DNA of 64,000 nt from Rhodococcus sp. ARC_M5 (GCF_022810405.1 NZ_JALGQE010000001.1:124001-188000); one strand, 5' to 3'; numbered from the stretch's first letter, positions 1 to 10,042 are shown. The notes: generated from the sequence alone by a model not told the origin. Translations and numbers: made by a program.

Positions 1-1
1 G

Positions 2-607
2 GGCACACGGATCCCCACCGAGCCCGAACTGTGTGAGATGACCGGCACCGGACGCAACACCGTGCGCGAAGCGGTGCAGGCACTCGTCCACGCCGGCATG
101 GTCGAGCGCAGGCAGGGATCGGGCACGTTCGTCATGACGTGCTCGGATCTGGGCGGCACGCTCGGCAAGTACTTCTCGGACGCCCGACACCGCGACGTCA
201 CCGAGCTACGCGAAACCCTGGAAGTCACTGCGGCCGCACTCGCAGCCGACCGACGCAACGACGACGACATCCGTGTGATGCTCGGCGCGCTGGAGGACCG
301 CAACGTGGCCTGGTCGAACCCGACGCCACTGGCCGATGCCGTTCGGATCGACGCCCACCTGCACCGCGCCATCGTCTCGGCCAGTCACAACGCGATCTAC
401 CTGGAGTTCTACGATTCGCTGCTGCCGGTGATCCACGACGCCATGCGCCACCACGCCATCGAGCACGACAACGATTACGTCGACGAACACACCGCGCTCG
501 TACAGGCGGTCATCGACGGTGACGCCGCCCGCGCGATGCTCGCCGCTCGATCGCTGTTCCACGAGCTGGCCGAACCGCTCGCCCGCGTAGCGAAACTCAC
601 AGAATGA
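2..607 (+). CDS. GntR/FadR-family transcriptional regulator (5' end cut off by window)
   Basis: The reading frame is already open at the window edge and encodes the end of a winged helix-turn-helix (the stretch GTGRNTVREAVQAL, then MVERRQGSGTFV), the signature of GntR-family DNA-binding domains. The rest is an all-helical FCD-type ligand domain (ELRETLEVTAAALAA, later DAHLHRAIVSASHN with acidic and His residues that commonly bind metal or ligand). About 201 residues are visible, so only some 20-40 N-terminal residues are missing. Its 3' end overlaps tail-to-tail with the next gene by 11 bp. The effector and targets cannot be told from sequence; FCD regulators usually repress catabolic or transport genes. 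Confidence 0.85.
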   Translation, partial: GTRIPTEPELCEMTGTGRNTVREAVQALVHAGMVERRQGSGTFVMTCSDLGGTLGKYFSDARHRDVTELRETLEVTAAALAADRRNDDDIRVMLGALEDRNVAWSNPTPLADAVRIDAHLHRAIVSASHNAIYLEFYDSLLPVIHDAMRHHAIEHDNDYVDEHTALVQAVIDGDAARAMLAARSLFHELAEPLARVAKLTE

Positions 608-1460
608 GGCGCACCAAGTCCGCTGTTCGCGCGAGACCGGGGAAGGCCTCGGACGTCGATCGCGGATGAAGCGCATGCACTGCGAGACGAAACATCAACG
701 CGCGCAGCAACATCTGCGGCCATTCCGGTAGATCGTCCCAGCGGCCGACCAGACCGTCGTCGGCATCCCCCCAGGACAGTGCGTCGACCACGGCCACCCC
801 GGCAGCCCAGGGTGCAGGACGCCAATACGGGGTGATGTCGCTGATGCCGGGCGCATCGCTGCCCGAGAACAGCACCGTTCCGAACAGATCGCCGTGCACC
901 AATTGGTCCGGTGACTCCACGGGCTTACGCAGCGTCGCAAGCTGTTTGACCAGTTCGAGACTGCTCTTGCCGTCACTGGACGACGGCTCGGGTGCGCCCG
1001 CGCCGCGAGCCGAGCGCAGTGGAACGGCCTCCCAGGCCGCTCTGTCCGCTGCGACGAACACGTCCACGTCCGCCCACGGGGCCACCGGGGGCTGAACCAG
1101 AAATCGGGGGCGCTCGAGTTGCGCAGTCGCCGCGTGCAAGCGCATCGACAACGAGACGACCTCGTCGTGGCGGGGTTCGGGCTCACCGGCCACGAACGTG
1201 TCTGCGCGCCAGCCCGATACGACGTACCGACCGTCGGTGGAGCGCACAGGGCGAGCGAGCCGAACCCCGTCCACCGTCAACGTCTCGCGCACCTTTGCCG
1301 ACCACGCGGCGCGCGCATGGTCTGCCACCGGCGACAGAACCACGTCACCCAGACGCCATCCGCCGTCCCAGTCCGCACCGAGAGGTGCCGGCTCGACATC
1401 GCGCAGCCCGAACGTAGAGATCACGTGCTGAGGAGGTTCGACAGAGCTCACGAACTTCAC
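597..1460 (-). CDS. TIGR02569 family protein (conserved actinobacterial protein)
   Basis: About 287 residues. It resembles the actinobacteria-restricted TIGR02569 family (M. tuberculosis Rv3205c-like), recognised by context next to moeZ and by the N-terminal stretch PPQHVISTFGL followed by a long alpha/beta region containing VHGDLFGTVLF. That HGD stretch recalls the catalytic loop of aminoglycoside-phosphotransferase or kinase-like folds. I chose the GTG at 1460 because family members begin just before the PPxHV motif; a GTG at 1508, 1 bp beyond the moeZ stop, is also possible. It is probably co-transcribed downstream of moeZ. The function is unknown; a small-molecule kinase is only an inference. 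Confidence 0.75.
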   Translation of the reverse strand: MKFVSSVEPPQHVISTFGLRDVEPAPLGADWDGGWRLGDVVLSPVADHARAAWSAKVRETLTVDGVRLARPVRSTDGRYVVSGWRADTFVAGEPEPRHDEVVSLSMRLHAATAQLERPRFLVQPPVAPWADVDVFVAADRAAWEAVPLRSARGAGAPEPSSSDGKSSLELVKQLATLRKPVESPDQLVHGDLFGTVLFSGSDAPGISDITPYWRPAPWAAGVAVVDALSWGDADDGLVGRWDDLPEWPQMLLRALMFRLAVHALHPRSTSEAFPGLARTADLVRLIL

Positions 1461-1509
1461 GGTACCGCCGATCGTGGTGCCGCTGCGGACGACGCGCACA
1501 CGCACCACA

Positions 1510-2676
1510 TCAGTAGATGGGCAGACCGGGTTCGATTTGCTTGGCCCACTCCACTATTCCGCCGTGCAGGTGGGTGGCGTCGGAGAAACCGGCACCGACG
1601 AGGGCGGCGAGCACTTCAGCGGACCTGATGCCGGTTTTGCAGTAGAGCACGATGGGGACGTGTTGCGGCAGATCGGCCATCGCCGCCCCGGAGAGGATTC
1701 GGTCCTTGGGAATCAGTCGAGCACCGTCGATGTGGACGATGTCCCACTCCACCGGCTCACGTACGTCGATGAGGGCAACCTCGTTTCCGGACTGCATCAT
1801 CGCGCGCAGCTCCCCCGGAGTGATCGATTCGCCGGTGGATTCGGCGGCCGGAACCACTCCACAGAACGCCTCGTAATCGATCAGCTCGGTGATCGGCGTT
1901 CGATGCGGATCACGCGTCAGTCCGACGGTTCGATAACTCATCGCCAGTGCGTCGTAGATCATCAGTCGGCCCAGCAGCGTCTCGCCGATTCCGGTGATCA
2001 GCTTGATGGCCTCGGTCACCATGATCGACCCGATCGACGCACACAGCACCCCCAGCACCCCACCTTCGGCGCACGACGGCACCATGCCCGGCGGCGGAGC
2101 CTCGGGGTACAGATCGCGATAGTTGATGCCGACGCCACCCGGCGCTGCGTCCCAGAACACCGATACCTGACCCTCGAATCGATAGATCGAGCCCCACACA
2201 TACGGGATACCGACCATGGCGGCCGCATCGTTGACGAGGTATCGGGTGGCGAAATTGTCCGTTCCGTCCAGCACCAGGTCGTACTGCCGAAAGAGGTCGA
2301 GGGCATTGGACGAGTCGAGTCGGACGCGATGCAGCGTCACCTCGACGCCGTCGTTGAGTTCGAGAATCGAGTCCCTGGCGCTGTCTGCCTTCGAGCGACC
2401 CACATCCGACCGGCCGTGGATGATCTGACGCTGCAGATTGGAGAGCTCGACGTCGTCGAATTCCACGATGCCCAGCGTCCCCACGCCCGCGGCAGCGAGA
2501 TAGAGCAATGCAGGTGACCCCAGCCCCCCGGCACCGACGACGAGCACGCGAGCATTGCGCAGCCGCTTCTGCCCCTCGGTTCCCACGCTGGGGATGATCA
2601 GGTGTCGGCTGTACCGCGCGACGTCCTCGGGTGTCAGTTCACCGGCGGGTTCGACCAGCGGGGGTAGATGGACCAC
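1510..2676 (-). CDS. moeZ: MoeZ-like adenylyltransferase/sulfurtransferase
   Basis: ThiF/MoeB-type E1-like domain followed by a C-terminal rhodanese domain, about 388 residues. The N-terminal half has RYSRHLIIP, the nucleotide-binding glycine motif GAGGLGSP, and DGTDNFATRYLVNDA. The last ~100 residues are rhodanese, with the persulfide cysteine in YCKTGIRSAE. The family activates sulfur-carrier proteins (ThiS/MoaD/CysO type) by adenylation and thiocarboxylation. No CxxC zinc pairs are visible, as I recall for the mycobacterial MoeZ. The GTG at 2676 is preferred because GAGGAG lies about 12 nt upstream and the product aligns with mycobacterial MoeZ (xxLPPLVEPA). A GTG at 2709 would add 11 residues. 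Confidence 0.92.
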   Translation of the reverse strand: MVHLPPLVEPAGELTPEDVARYSRHLIIPSVGTEGQKRLRNARVLVVGAGGLGSPALLYLAAAGVGTLGIVEFDDVELSNLQRQIIHGRSDVGRSKADSARDSILELNDGVEVTLHRVRLDSSNALDLFRQYDLVLDGTDNFATRYLVNDAAAMVGIPYVWGSIYRFEGQVSVFWDAAPGGVGINYRDLYPEAPPPGMVPSCAEGGVLGVLCASIGSIMVTEAIKLITGIGETLLGRLMIYDALAMSYRTVGLTRDPHRTPITELIDYEAFCGVVPAAESTGESITPGELRAMMQSGNEVALIDVREPVEWDIVHIDGARLIPKDRILSGAAMADLPQHVPIVLYCKTGIRSAEVLAALVGAGFSDATHLHGGIVEWAKQIEPGLPIY

Positions 2677-2769
2677 GACGCAGCGACGCTCCTCGACTCG
2701 ACACGGCACCCGATGACCCGGAGCGCCGCGTTCGAATCTAATCCCCGGTCCGTCCCGACTTTCGGCCGA

Positions 2770-3849
2770 TCACCCTCGCGGGTAAGGCCACGGATTGAAC
2801 CTGCACGTCTTTCCGTCCATCGGCACGACCCCCTCCGGGTCCAAACGCGCGATGTCGTCGTTGGACGTTCCGAAGGTCTGCTGCATCATCACCGGGGCCA
2901 AGCCACCGTCGGTCTCGCACGGCTGATGCTGCTGATAGCCGATGGCGTGGCCCACCTCGTGGTTGATCTGATACTGACGGTACGAGCCGATGTCGCCCTG
3001 AAAAGAGATTGCTCCGCGCACCCATCTCGGCTCGTTCAACACCACTCGTTCGATGCCCGGGTTGTAACAGGACACCTCGAGCTGGATGTCGTAACCACAA
3101 GCCTGCCGGATCGACAGCTGCGACGTCAGCGAGATCCTGAAGTCGGGATCGCCCTGATCGATTCGCCGGAATCCGAACCGTGGATCGTTGGTCCAACTCT
3201 TCGGGTTGGCGAGCGTCTGATCCACCAGGCGGGCGAACGACTCGTCGCCGCCGAATCCGACGGTGTCGACACCGTCCTCGACCTCGACCGTGTAGGTGAA
3301 CACCCGCTCGGTCCCCTGACCCACCTGCTCGGTGGTGCCCAGCACCGTGCGCCAGGTTCCGGCACCTTCCACAGCGAACGGACCACCGTCGGGAAGTTCC
3401 CCCGAGGAGATCGACGCGGCGAAGTTGCCGTCGGCCTGCGGTGGCACGCCGATGATTCCGGTTCCTGCCGTCGTATCCGAACTCAGGGTGCCGAAGCCCG
3501 GATCGGCGTTGGTCGACTGCGCTGCGGTACCGGTGACGGGGTCGCCGGTACGCACGGCATCGAATACGACGAGCGCGGTCACCACGATGAGAATCGGTAC
3601 CGCGTACGCACGCCAGCCGTAGGTGGACGCGAACTTGCCGAGCTGGCTCTGCTTCCGTACATCGCGTTCCGGTCGACGACTGCGCTGTTTGACCTCGCGC
3701 TGCGTCGGATCCCACTGCGCACGAAGAGGCTGATGGGACCCTCGACTTCCCACCGTGCGCGGGAAGTCGTCCGACCGATCGTCGTACTCGTCGTCGACGC
3801 CGCCGGACTGCACACCACCGCGGATCCGCGGCCCGCCTCGGTCAGTCAC
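2770..3849 (-). CDS. DUF3152 membrane-anchored putative zinc metalloprotease-like protein
   Basis: 359 residues: a charged cytoplasmic N-terminus, one membrane helix at about 80-98 (AYAVPILIVVTALVVFDAV), a Thr/Ala/Gly linker, then an extracytoplasmic DUF3152 domain. That domain carries HEVGHAIGYQQH at 297-308, an HExxH zincin motif with Gly304 and His308 placed as further candidate ligands, and paired cysteines (C251/C261) that may form a disulfide. This is the Rv3207c-type protein found beside moeZ. The catalytic activity is unproven. Transcription runs leftward toward moeZ, and the gene is divergent from the TetR gene. Confidence 0.85.
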   Translation of the reverse strand: MTDRGGPRIRGGVQSGGVDDEYDDRSDDFPRTVGSRGSHQPLRAQWDPTQREVKQRSRRPERDVRKQSQLGKFASTYGWRAYAVPILIVVTALVVFDAVRTGDPVTGTAAQSTNADPGFGTLSSDTTAGTGIIGVPPQADGNFAASISSGELPDGGPFAVEGAGTWRTVLGTTEQVGQGTERVFTYTVEVEDGVDTVGFGGDESFARLVDQTLANPKSWTNDPRFGFRRIDQGDPDFRISLTSQLSIRQACGYDIQLEVSCYNPGIERVVLNEPRWVRGAISFQGDIGSYRQYQINHEVGHAIGYQQHQPCETDGGLAPVMMQQTFGTSNDDIARLDPEGVVPMDGKTCRFNPWPYPRG

Positions 3850-4803
<954 letters not shown>

Positions 4804-4816
4804 CTCGGTCCCACCG

Positions 4817-4860
4817 ACGCAACGCGCCCCTCACCACATGGAGTGAGGGGCGCGTTGCGT
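4817..4860. terminator. Perfect 18-bp-stem hairpin, bidirectional terminator
   Basis: Arms 4817-4834 and 4843-4860 are exact reverse complements around an 8-nt loop. The hairpin sits 13 bp after the TetR stop and 13 bp after the DUF3107 stop of the convergent gene. There is no long U-tract, as is usual in actinobacteria. Confidence 0.85.
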
Positions 4861-4873
4861 TCCGACCGAAATC

Positions 4874-5101
4874 TCAGGTGGTGGCGAACCCGACCTTTCG
4901 AGGATCGGACGGGCCGATCTCCACGTACGACACCTTGGAAGCCTGAACCAAGAACTTGCGTCCCTTTTCGTCCTCCAACGACAGCACTCCGTCCTTGTCG
5001 GCGAAGGCGGTCGACACGAGCGCTTCGACCTCGGCTGGGGACTGCGTGCTGTTCACGACGAGCTCACGGGAACTCTCCGAAACACCGATCTTGACCTCCA
5101 C
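4874..5101 (-). CDS. DUF3107 small conserved protein (Rv3208A/TB9.4-like)
   Basis: 75 residues. The ordered beta/alpha protein matches the DUF3107 family (VEVKIGVSESSRELV at the start, VSYVEIG near the end). The start is the GTG at 5101, since GGAGG lies 6 nt upstream and homologues begin with MEVKIG. An upstream ATG at 5125 would add 8 residues ahead of that Shine-Dalgarno. The function is unknown; it is highly conserved in actinobacteria. Confidence 0.9.
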   Translation of the reverse strand: MEVKIGVSESSRELVVNSTQSPAEVEALVSTAFADKDGVLSLEDEKGRKFLVQASKVSYVEIGPSDPRKVGFATT

Positions 5102-5209
5102 GGTCAACCTCCGAACTCTCGACAACTCTGCTCACGCCAGGCTAGTGCAGCGGCGTCGACCCAGCCGCCAATCATCGGTGTGCTGTCAGCGAACACCGGG
5201 CTCCGGCGG

Positions 5210-5950
5210 TCAGTCCAGGCCGAGCGAGGACATGCGTTCCGAGTGCTGCTCCTGCATTCGATCGAACAGCGCCACGACCCCGTTGAGGTCTCCCGAGGCG
5301 GTGATGACCAGGTCGGTCAACGATTCGCGGCGGGCGAGCACGAACTGTGCCTGCGTGATGGCCTCCCCGAGCAGACGACGTCCCCACAGCATCAGTCGCG
5401 CCTTCTCCTGGGAGCTGGCCCGCACACGGTCGGACACCTCGTGCACGACGAACTCGGAGTGTCCGGTCTCGGCGAGCACCTCGCGGACGATCTCGGCCAC
5501 GTCCGGGTCGAGACTGTGCGCGATCTGACGATAGAAGTCGGCCGCGATGCCGTCACCCACGTATGCCTTGACCAACGACTCCAACCACGTCGACGGCGTC
5601 GTCGACTCGTGGTACTCGTCCAGTGCCCGAACGAAGGGATCCATCGACGCGTAGACGTCGAGCCCGCGGTCCGACAGAGCGCGCTGCAGCGTCTCGAAGT
5701 GGCTCATCTCCGCGGCCGCCATGCTCGCCAGGGCAACGCGACCCTCCATGGACGGTGCCATTCGAGCGTCCTCGGCCAGGCGATAGAACGCAGAGATCTC
5801 GCCGTACGCGAGCACCGCGAACAGATCCGGAATACCGGGGTGATCGTGTGCGATCGCCGGCTCGGCTCGGTCCGACTCGGGCGACTCGACGAGCGTGGTG
5901 GGTGAAACTGAGGACGACGGCTCCGACGAATGGGCTCCCATGGCTGGCAA
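5210..5950 (-). CDS. Ferritin-like fold protein (Rv3210c-like)
   Basis: About 246 residues, mostly helical. It contains AEMSHFETLQ and ETGHSEFVVHEV, two ExxH-type pairs placed as in diiron four-helix-bundle proteins, so a ferritin-like or tRNA-hydroxylase-like diiron fold is likely. Residues 1-40 are Ser/Pro/Glu-rich and probably disordered. An internal ATG at residue 4 (MGAHSS) is an alternative start. It is divergent from the RNA helicase gene. The substrate is unknown, and metal binding is inferred only from the motifs. Confidence 0.78.
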   Translation of the reverse strand: MPAMGAHSSEPSSSVSPTTLVESPESDRAEPAIAHDHPGIPDLFAVLAYGEISAFYRLAEDARMAPSMEGRVALASMAAAEMSHFETLQRALSDRGLDVYASMDPFVRALDEYHESTTPSTWLESLVKAYVGDGIAADFYRQIAHSLDPDVAEIVREVLAETGHSEFVVHEVSDRVRASSQEKARLMLWGRRLLGEAITQAQFVLARRESLTDLVITASGDLNGVVALFDRMQEQHSERMSSLGLD

Positions 5951-6239
5951 TCGTAGTCCCGTGCGCGACGCCTCGTCGCGGCACGCGTCGGACCGGCCGT
6001 GACCTGCCGACGATGGAGAATTCCGTTCGGCAAGCTACCATGGTGCTCGATCGTCGCTCGCGGGCCGATGGAACGGACCGATGAAGCACGCGACGGTCAT
6101 CGATAATGTGTGCGCACCTGATCCGGGTCGCCATGACGGCTTCGCCGCAGCGAACATCGACGTTCGCGGCCGCGCTGAGGCCGACGGCGACATCACATCG
6201 GATCGAGGGCATCGACTTCGGCCGGCAATAGGCCTGTGC

Positions 6240-6273
6240 CCTTCCTCGTGCGCACGTTCGACCACGAGGAAGG
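6240..6273 (+). promoter_or_regulatory. Hairpin that sequesters the Shine-Dalgarno of the RNA helicase gene
   Basis: Arms CCTTCCTCGTG (6240-6250) and CACGAGGAAGG (6263-6273) are perfect 11-bp reverse complements around a 12-nt loop. The right arm contains the GAGGAAGG ribosome-binding sequence that sits about 8 nt before the probable start at 6282. In RNA this stem would block initiation until melted. The region 5951-6281 is a long leader with no other supported gene; a second small stem (GCGAAC-N6-GTTCGC) lies near 6150-6170. Confidence 0.6.
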
Positions 6274-6281
6274 CCAGTCCC

Positions 6282-7904
6282 CTGAGCAAGATAGTCATCG
6301 ACCAAGAATCCGATACCGGCGACACCACTCTGTCGGCGCAGCTGGACGACACGCATGTGCCGCCCACGTTCGCCGAGCTGAACGTGGACGCCACCATCGT
6401 TCGCGCGCTCTCCGAAATGGGCATCGAGCGCACCTTCGCCATCCAGGAGTTGACGCTGCCGCTCGCCATCGCGGGCGACGACCTCATCGGGCAGGCGCGC
6501 ACCGGAATGGGCAAGACGTTCGGCTTCGGTGTGCCACTGTTGCACCGACTCGCCACGGACAACTCCGGTACCTCCCCGCTCGACGGCACCCCGCGCGCCC
6601 TGGTGATCGTGCCGACCCGTGAACTGTGTGTTCAGGTCAGCTCCGACCTCGAGAACGCGTCCAAGTACCTCAGCGGCGCCAACGGCCCCGTCAAGGTGCT
6701 CTCCATCTACGGCGGCCGCCCGTACGAGGCGCAGATCAGCGCGCTCCAGAGCGGCGTCGACGTCGTCGTCGGTACCCCCGGCCGACTGCTCGACCTCGCC
6801 AAGCAGAACCACCTGATACTCGGCAAGGTCGGGGTTCTGGTTCTCGACGAGGCCGACGAGATGCTCGATCTCGGGTTCCTGCCCGACATCGAACGAATTC
6901 TCGGCATGGTTCCCGACAAGCGGCAGACGATGCTCTTCTCCGCCACCATGCCGGGACCCATCATCACCCTGGCCCGGACGTTCCTGACGCAGCCGACGCA
7001 CATCCGCGCCGAGGAAGCGGAATCCTCGGCCGTACACGACCGCACCGCCCAGCACGTCTACCGGGCGCACGCCCTCGACAAGGTCGAGATGGTCGCCAAG
7101 GTCCTCAAGGCCGAGGGTCGCGGTGCCACGATGGTCTTCACCCGCACCAAGCGCACCGCGCAGAAGGTCGCCGACGAACTGGCCGAGCGCGGATATTCGG
7201 TCGGAGCCGTGCACGGTGACCTCGGCCAGGTACAGCGCGAGAAGGCTCTCAAGTCGTTCCGGACGGGCAAGATCGACGTGCTGGTGGCAACCGACGTCGC
7301 AGCACGCGGTATCGACATCGACGACGTCACCCACGTCATCAACTACCAGTGCCCCGAGGACGAGAAGACCTACGTGCACCGCATCGGCCGCACCGGCCGC
7401 GCAGGACGCACCGGCATCGCCGTCACCCTGGTCGACTGGGACGACATCCCCCGTTGGCAGCTGATCGACAAGGCTCTCGACCTCGGGATGCCGGATCCGG
7501 TCGAGACCTACTCGAGCTCGCCGCACCTGTTCACCGACCTCGGGATCGCCACGGACGCCACCGGCACGGTGCGCAAGGCACCCTCGCGCGCCCCGGAGAA
7601 GGCGGACGACGGCGAGACGAGTGCGGCTGCGCCTGCGGCCGACGCGTCGTCGGCGACCAAGCCGCGCCGCTCGCGCAGTCGCCGTCGTACCCGCGCAGGG
7701 CAGGACGGCGACAACGCTGCCGCAACCTCCGCTACACAGGCCGATGCCACACCTGCCTCGAATTCGGTTGTAGGACAGTCGGATACGGCAGACACGGCGT
7801 CCGCCGACACGGCCACCAAGACCGCTCCGCGCCGCCGCAGGCGTCGTCGCTCCAGCGGATCGTCCGCCGAGGCCGGACCGTCGACTGCGAGCGCATCGGA
7901 ATAA
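6282..7904 (+). CDS. rhlE: DEAD-box ATP-dependent RNA helicase, RhlE/CsdA type
   Basis: About 540 residues. All helicase motifs are visible: Q-motif (FAELNVD...FAIQELTLPLA), motif I ARTGMGKT, Ia PTRELCVQ, II DEAD (VLDEADEML), III SAT, V ATDVAARGID and VI HRIGRTGRAG. The C-terminus after about 420 is low-complexity and ends in Arg-rich stretches (PRRSRSRRRTR, PRRRRRRRSS) that should bind RNA. The start is uncertain. A CTG at 6282 has the only strong Shine-Dalgarno; a GTG at 6357 and an ATG at 6081 are alternatives in frame. Role: ATP-dependent RNA remodelling, probably ribosome assembly or cold adaptation. It matches the Rv3211 position. Confidence 0.93.
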   Translation: MSKIVIDQESDTGDTTLSAQLDDTHVPPTFAELNVDATIVRALSEMGIERTFAIQELTLPLAIAGDDLIGQARTGMGKTFGFGVPLLHRLATDNSGTSPLDGTPRALVIVPTRELCVQVSSDLENASKYLSGANGPVKVLSIYGGRPYEAQISALQSGVDVVVGTPGRLLDLAKQNHLILGKVGVLVLDEADEMLDLGFLPDIERILGMVPDKRQTMLFSATMPGPIITLARTFLTQPTHIRAEEAESSAVHDRTAQHVYRAHALDKVEMVAKVLKAEGRGATMVFTRTKRTAQKVADELAERGYSVGAVHGDLGQVQREKALKSFRTGKIDVLVATDVAARGIDIDDVTHVINYQCPEDEKTYVHRIGRTGRAGRTGIAVTLVDWDDIPRWQLIDKALDLGMPDPVETYSSSPHLFTDLGIATDATGTVRKAPSRAPEKADDGETSAAAPAADASSATKPRRSRSRRRTRAGQDGDNAAATSATQADATPASNSVVGQSDTADTASADTATKTAPRRRRRRRSSGSSAEAGPSTASASE

Positions 7905-7913
7905 CATTCCGCC

Positions 7914-9167
7914 GTGCTGGCTCCAGAACGTCGGACGAGAACCGACCTCACCGCTGCCGCCGTCATCGCAGTGGTCGTAGTGGTTGCCGCGAGCATCGCC
8001 TGGTTCACCGGCGACGCTCGCGGTACCACGTCGATACCGGCCGAGGAGCCATTGCCCCAGGCCGAACCAGCGACCTCGGTGCCTACTGCCCTGACCGAAC
8101 TGTGGCGCGCGCCCAGCGCGGCGACGGAATCGGCGCGAACCCCGTTTCCTGTCGTCACCGGCTCCACGGTGGTCACTGCCGACGGCGGTTCCGTCCTCGG
8201 CCGCGATCCACGGTCGGGTGAGCAATCCTGGTCGTACACACGCGATCTCCCACTGTGCTCGGTGGTCTCGTCGTGGAATACGGCGGTCGCGGTCTACCGT
8301 GACGACCGCGGCTGCTCGCAGGTGACCGAACTCGACGGGCCAACGGGAGAACGCACGGCTCAACGCACGTCCGACGCCGACGATGCGGTGCGCCTGTCGT
8401 CCGACGGCACCTACGTGACGTCGAGAGGCGACACCCGCATGGAGCTGTGGCGATCGGACATGGTGCGCACACTCGAATACGGGCGCGTGGATGCTCCGGT
8501 CAATCCGGGGAGCCAGCCGAGAAACGGGTGCACGCTGCTGTCCTCGGCCTCGACGAACTCACGAACAGCGGTGCTCGAACAATGCCCGGGAGAAGCTGCT
8601 GCTCGGTTGTCGTTGCTCGACCCGGCACCCGAGGATGCGAGTGAACCCGAGGAATACGGGTCGACGGTGGTGCCCGAGCTCGTTCCCGAAGCGGAGGGAC
8701 CGACTGCCGGACGCATCATCGCGATCACCGGAAGCCTTGTCGCGCTCTACATTCCAGCGGCGAACGGCACTCCGGACCGAGTGGGCCTGTACGACGGTAC
8801 GGCCGCGAGAACATCCGAATTCATTCTCCCGGAAGACCTCTCCCCTATCCGGGACTCCCCGAATTTCCCTGCGACAACAGCAGGCTCGGTGTTCAGCTGG
8901 TTCACCGGCACCGGAGTCCAGGCGTTCGATTCCACCGGCCTGAGTCCGCTCTGGACCGTCCCTGGAGCCCTCGGAGGTGGAGCGGTCATGGCCGGCCGAC
9001 TTCTCGTACCCGTGCCCGACGCCATCTCGGTGGTCGATATCGCCACCGGTGTCTCGTTGGCCGACATTCCGGTCGACCGAGGGGGCTACGACGGCCCGAT
9101 ACAGACGTCGGTGATCGGCGATGTGGTCGTCGAACAGCGCGGTGCCGACGTGGTCGCTCTCGGCTGA
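7914..9167 (+). CDS. Membrane-anchored PQQ-like beta-propeller protein (Rv3212-like)
   Basis: 417 residues. A short basic N-terminus and one membrane helix (about 13-32, AAAVIAVVVVVAASIAWF) precede a Pro/Glu linker. A repetitive beta-rich extracytoplasmic domain follows, with propeller-blade-like stretches (VVTADGGSVLGRDPRSGEQSW, the second as FSWFTGTGVQAFDSTGLSPLW). It starts at GTG 7914, 9 bp after the helicase gene, so the two are likely co-transcribed. No catalytic residues are recognisable. It is probably an exported scaffold or binding protein. Confidence 0.75.
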   Translation: MLAPERRTRTDLTAAAVIAVVVVVAASIAWFTGDARGTTSIPAEEPLPQAEPATSVPTALTELWRAPSAATESARTPFPVVTGSTVVTADGGSVLGRDPRSGEQSWSYTRDLPLCSVVSSWNTAVAVYRDDRGCSQVTELDGPTGERTAQRTSDADDAVRLSSDGTYVTSRGDTRMELWRSDMVRTLEYGRVDAPVNPGSQPRNGCTLLSSASTNSRTAVLEQCPGEAAARLSLLDPAPEDASEPEEYGSTVVPELVPEAEGPTAGRIIAITGSLVALYIPAANGTPDRVGLYDGTAARTSEFILPEDLSPIRDSPNFPATTAGSVFSWFTGTGVQAFDSTGLSPLWTVPGALGGGAVMAGRLLVPVPDAISVVDIATGVSLADIPVDRGGYDGPIQTSVIGDVVVEQRGADVVALG

Positions 9168-9188
9168 CTCGTTCGCGTCGGCGTGGTT

Positions 9189-9983
9189 CTACTGTGCCGG
9201 GTCGTAGGTCTTCAGATCGGCTGTGCCGTCCCAGTACGCCAGCAGATTCTCGGCGAGTTCTCGATAGGCCTGCGCGCCCTTGTTCTTTCGTCCTGAGAGC
9301 ACGGTTGCGCCCGATGCACTGGCCTCGGCGAAGCGTACGGTCCGCGGAATCGGCGGCGCGAGAACCGGCATCGAATAGCGGTCCGAGACATCGCCGAGCA
9401 CATCTCTGCTGTGCGTGGTGCGGGCGTCGAACAGTGTGGGAAGGGCACCGAGCAATGCCAGGTCGGGGTTGGTGATCTGTTGCACCTCGGACACCGTCCG
9501 CAACAACTGACCGACCCCGCGATGAGCGAGAGTCTCGCACTGCAGGGGCACGAGCACCGACTGCGCGGCGGTGAGCCCGTTGAGGGTCAGCACTCCCAGT
9601 GAAGGCGGGCAATCGATGACGACGACGTCGAAGTCCTCGAGGATCGGCGCGAGAGCTCGTTTGAGTGCGAATTCTCGACCCGCACGCATCAGCAACAGAG
9701 CTTCTGCGCCGGCGAGATCGATCGTCGCCGGCAACAGCACGATTCCTTCCGCAGTCTCGATCAGCACGTCCTCGACCTTCGCATCCCCGGTCAGCACCTC
9801 GTGCACCGAGGAATCGAGCTTGTCCGGGTTGTGTCCGAGCGAGAACGTCAGGCAACCCTGCGGGTCGAGGTCGACCACCAGGACTCGCCGATCGAGAGCA
9901 TGCAGCGCTGCCGCGAGGGAAGCCACCGTGGTGGTCTTGGCGACGCCGCCCTTCTGATTCGCTACCGCGAGAATTGTCGTCAC
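9189..9983 (-). CDS. ParA/Soj-family ATPase (Rv3213c-like)
   Basis: 264 residues. It has a deviant Walker A near the N-terminus (KGGVAKTTT), then VVDLDPQG and VVIDCPPSLG (Walker A' and B), which identify a ParA/MinD-type dimeric ATPase. No parB gene is adjacent, so this is an orphan ParA-like protein rather than the chromosomal segregation pair. It may position a protein cargo. It is convergent with the propeller gene, with a 21-bp gap. Confidence 0.88.
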   Translation of the reverse strand: MTTILAVANQKGGVAKTTTVASLAAALHALDRRVLVVDLDPQGCLTFSLGHNPDKLDSSVHEVLTGDAKVEDVLIETAEGIVLLPATIDLAGAEALLLMRAGREFALKRALAPILEDFDVVVIDCPPSLGVLTLNGLTAAQSVLVPLQCETLAHRGVGQLLRTVSEVQQITNPDLALLGALPTLFDARTTHSRDVLGDVSDRYSMPVLAPPIPRTVRFAEASASGATVLSGRKNKGAQAYRELAENLLAYWDGTADLKTYDPAQ

Positions 9984-10042
9984 GGCCCTGATCCTTGCCT
10001 ACATCGAGCCGATGAGCGAGGGTTCGGCATCTCTCGGGCGCG

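Noticed and set aside
5553..8363. A 936-codon minus-strand open frame across the helicase gene
   Set aside because: It overlaps the ferritin-like, helicase and propeller genes in other frames, lacks any domain and is Arg/Gly-rich low complexity. It is a high-GC shadow.
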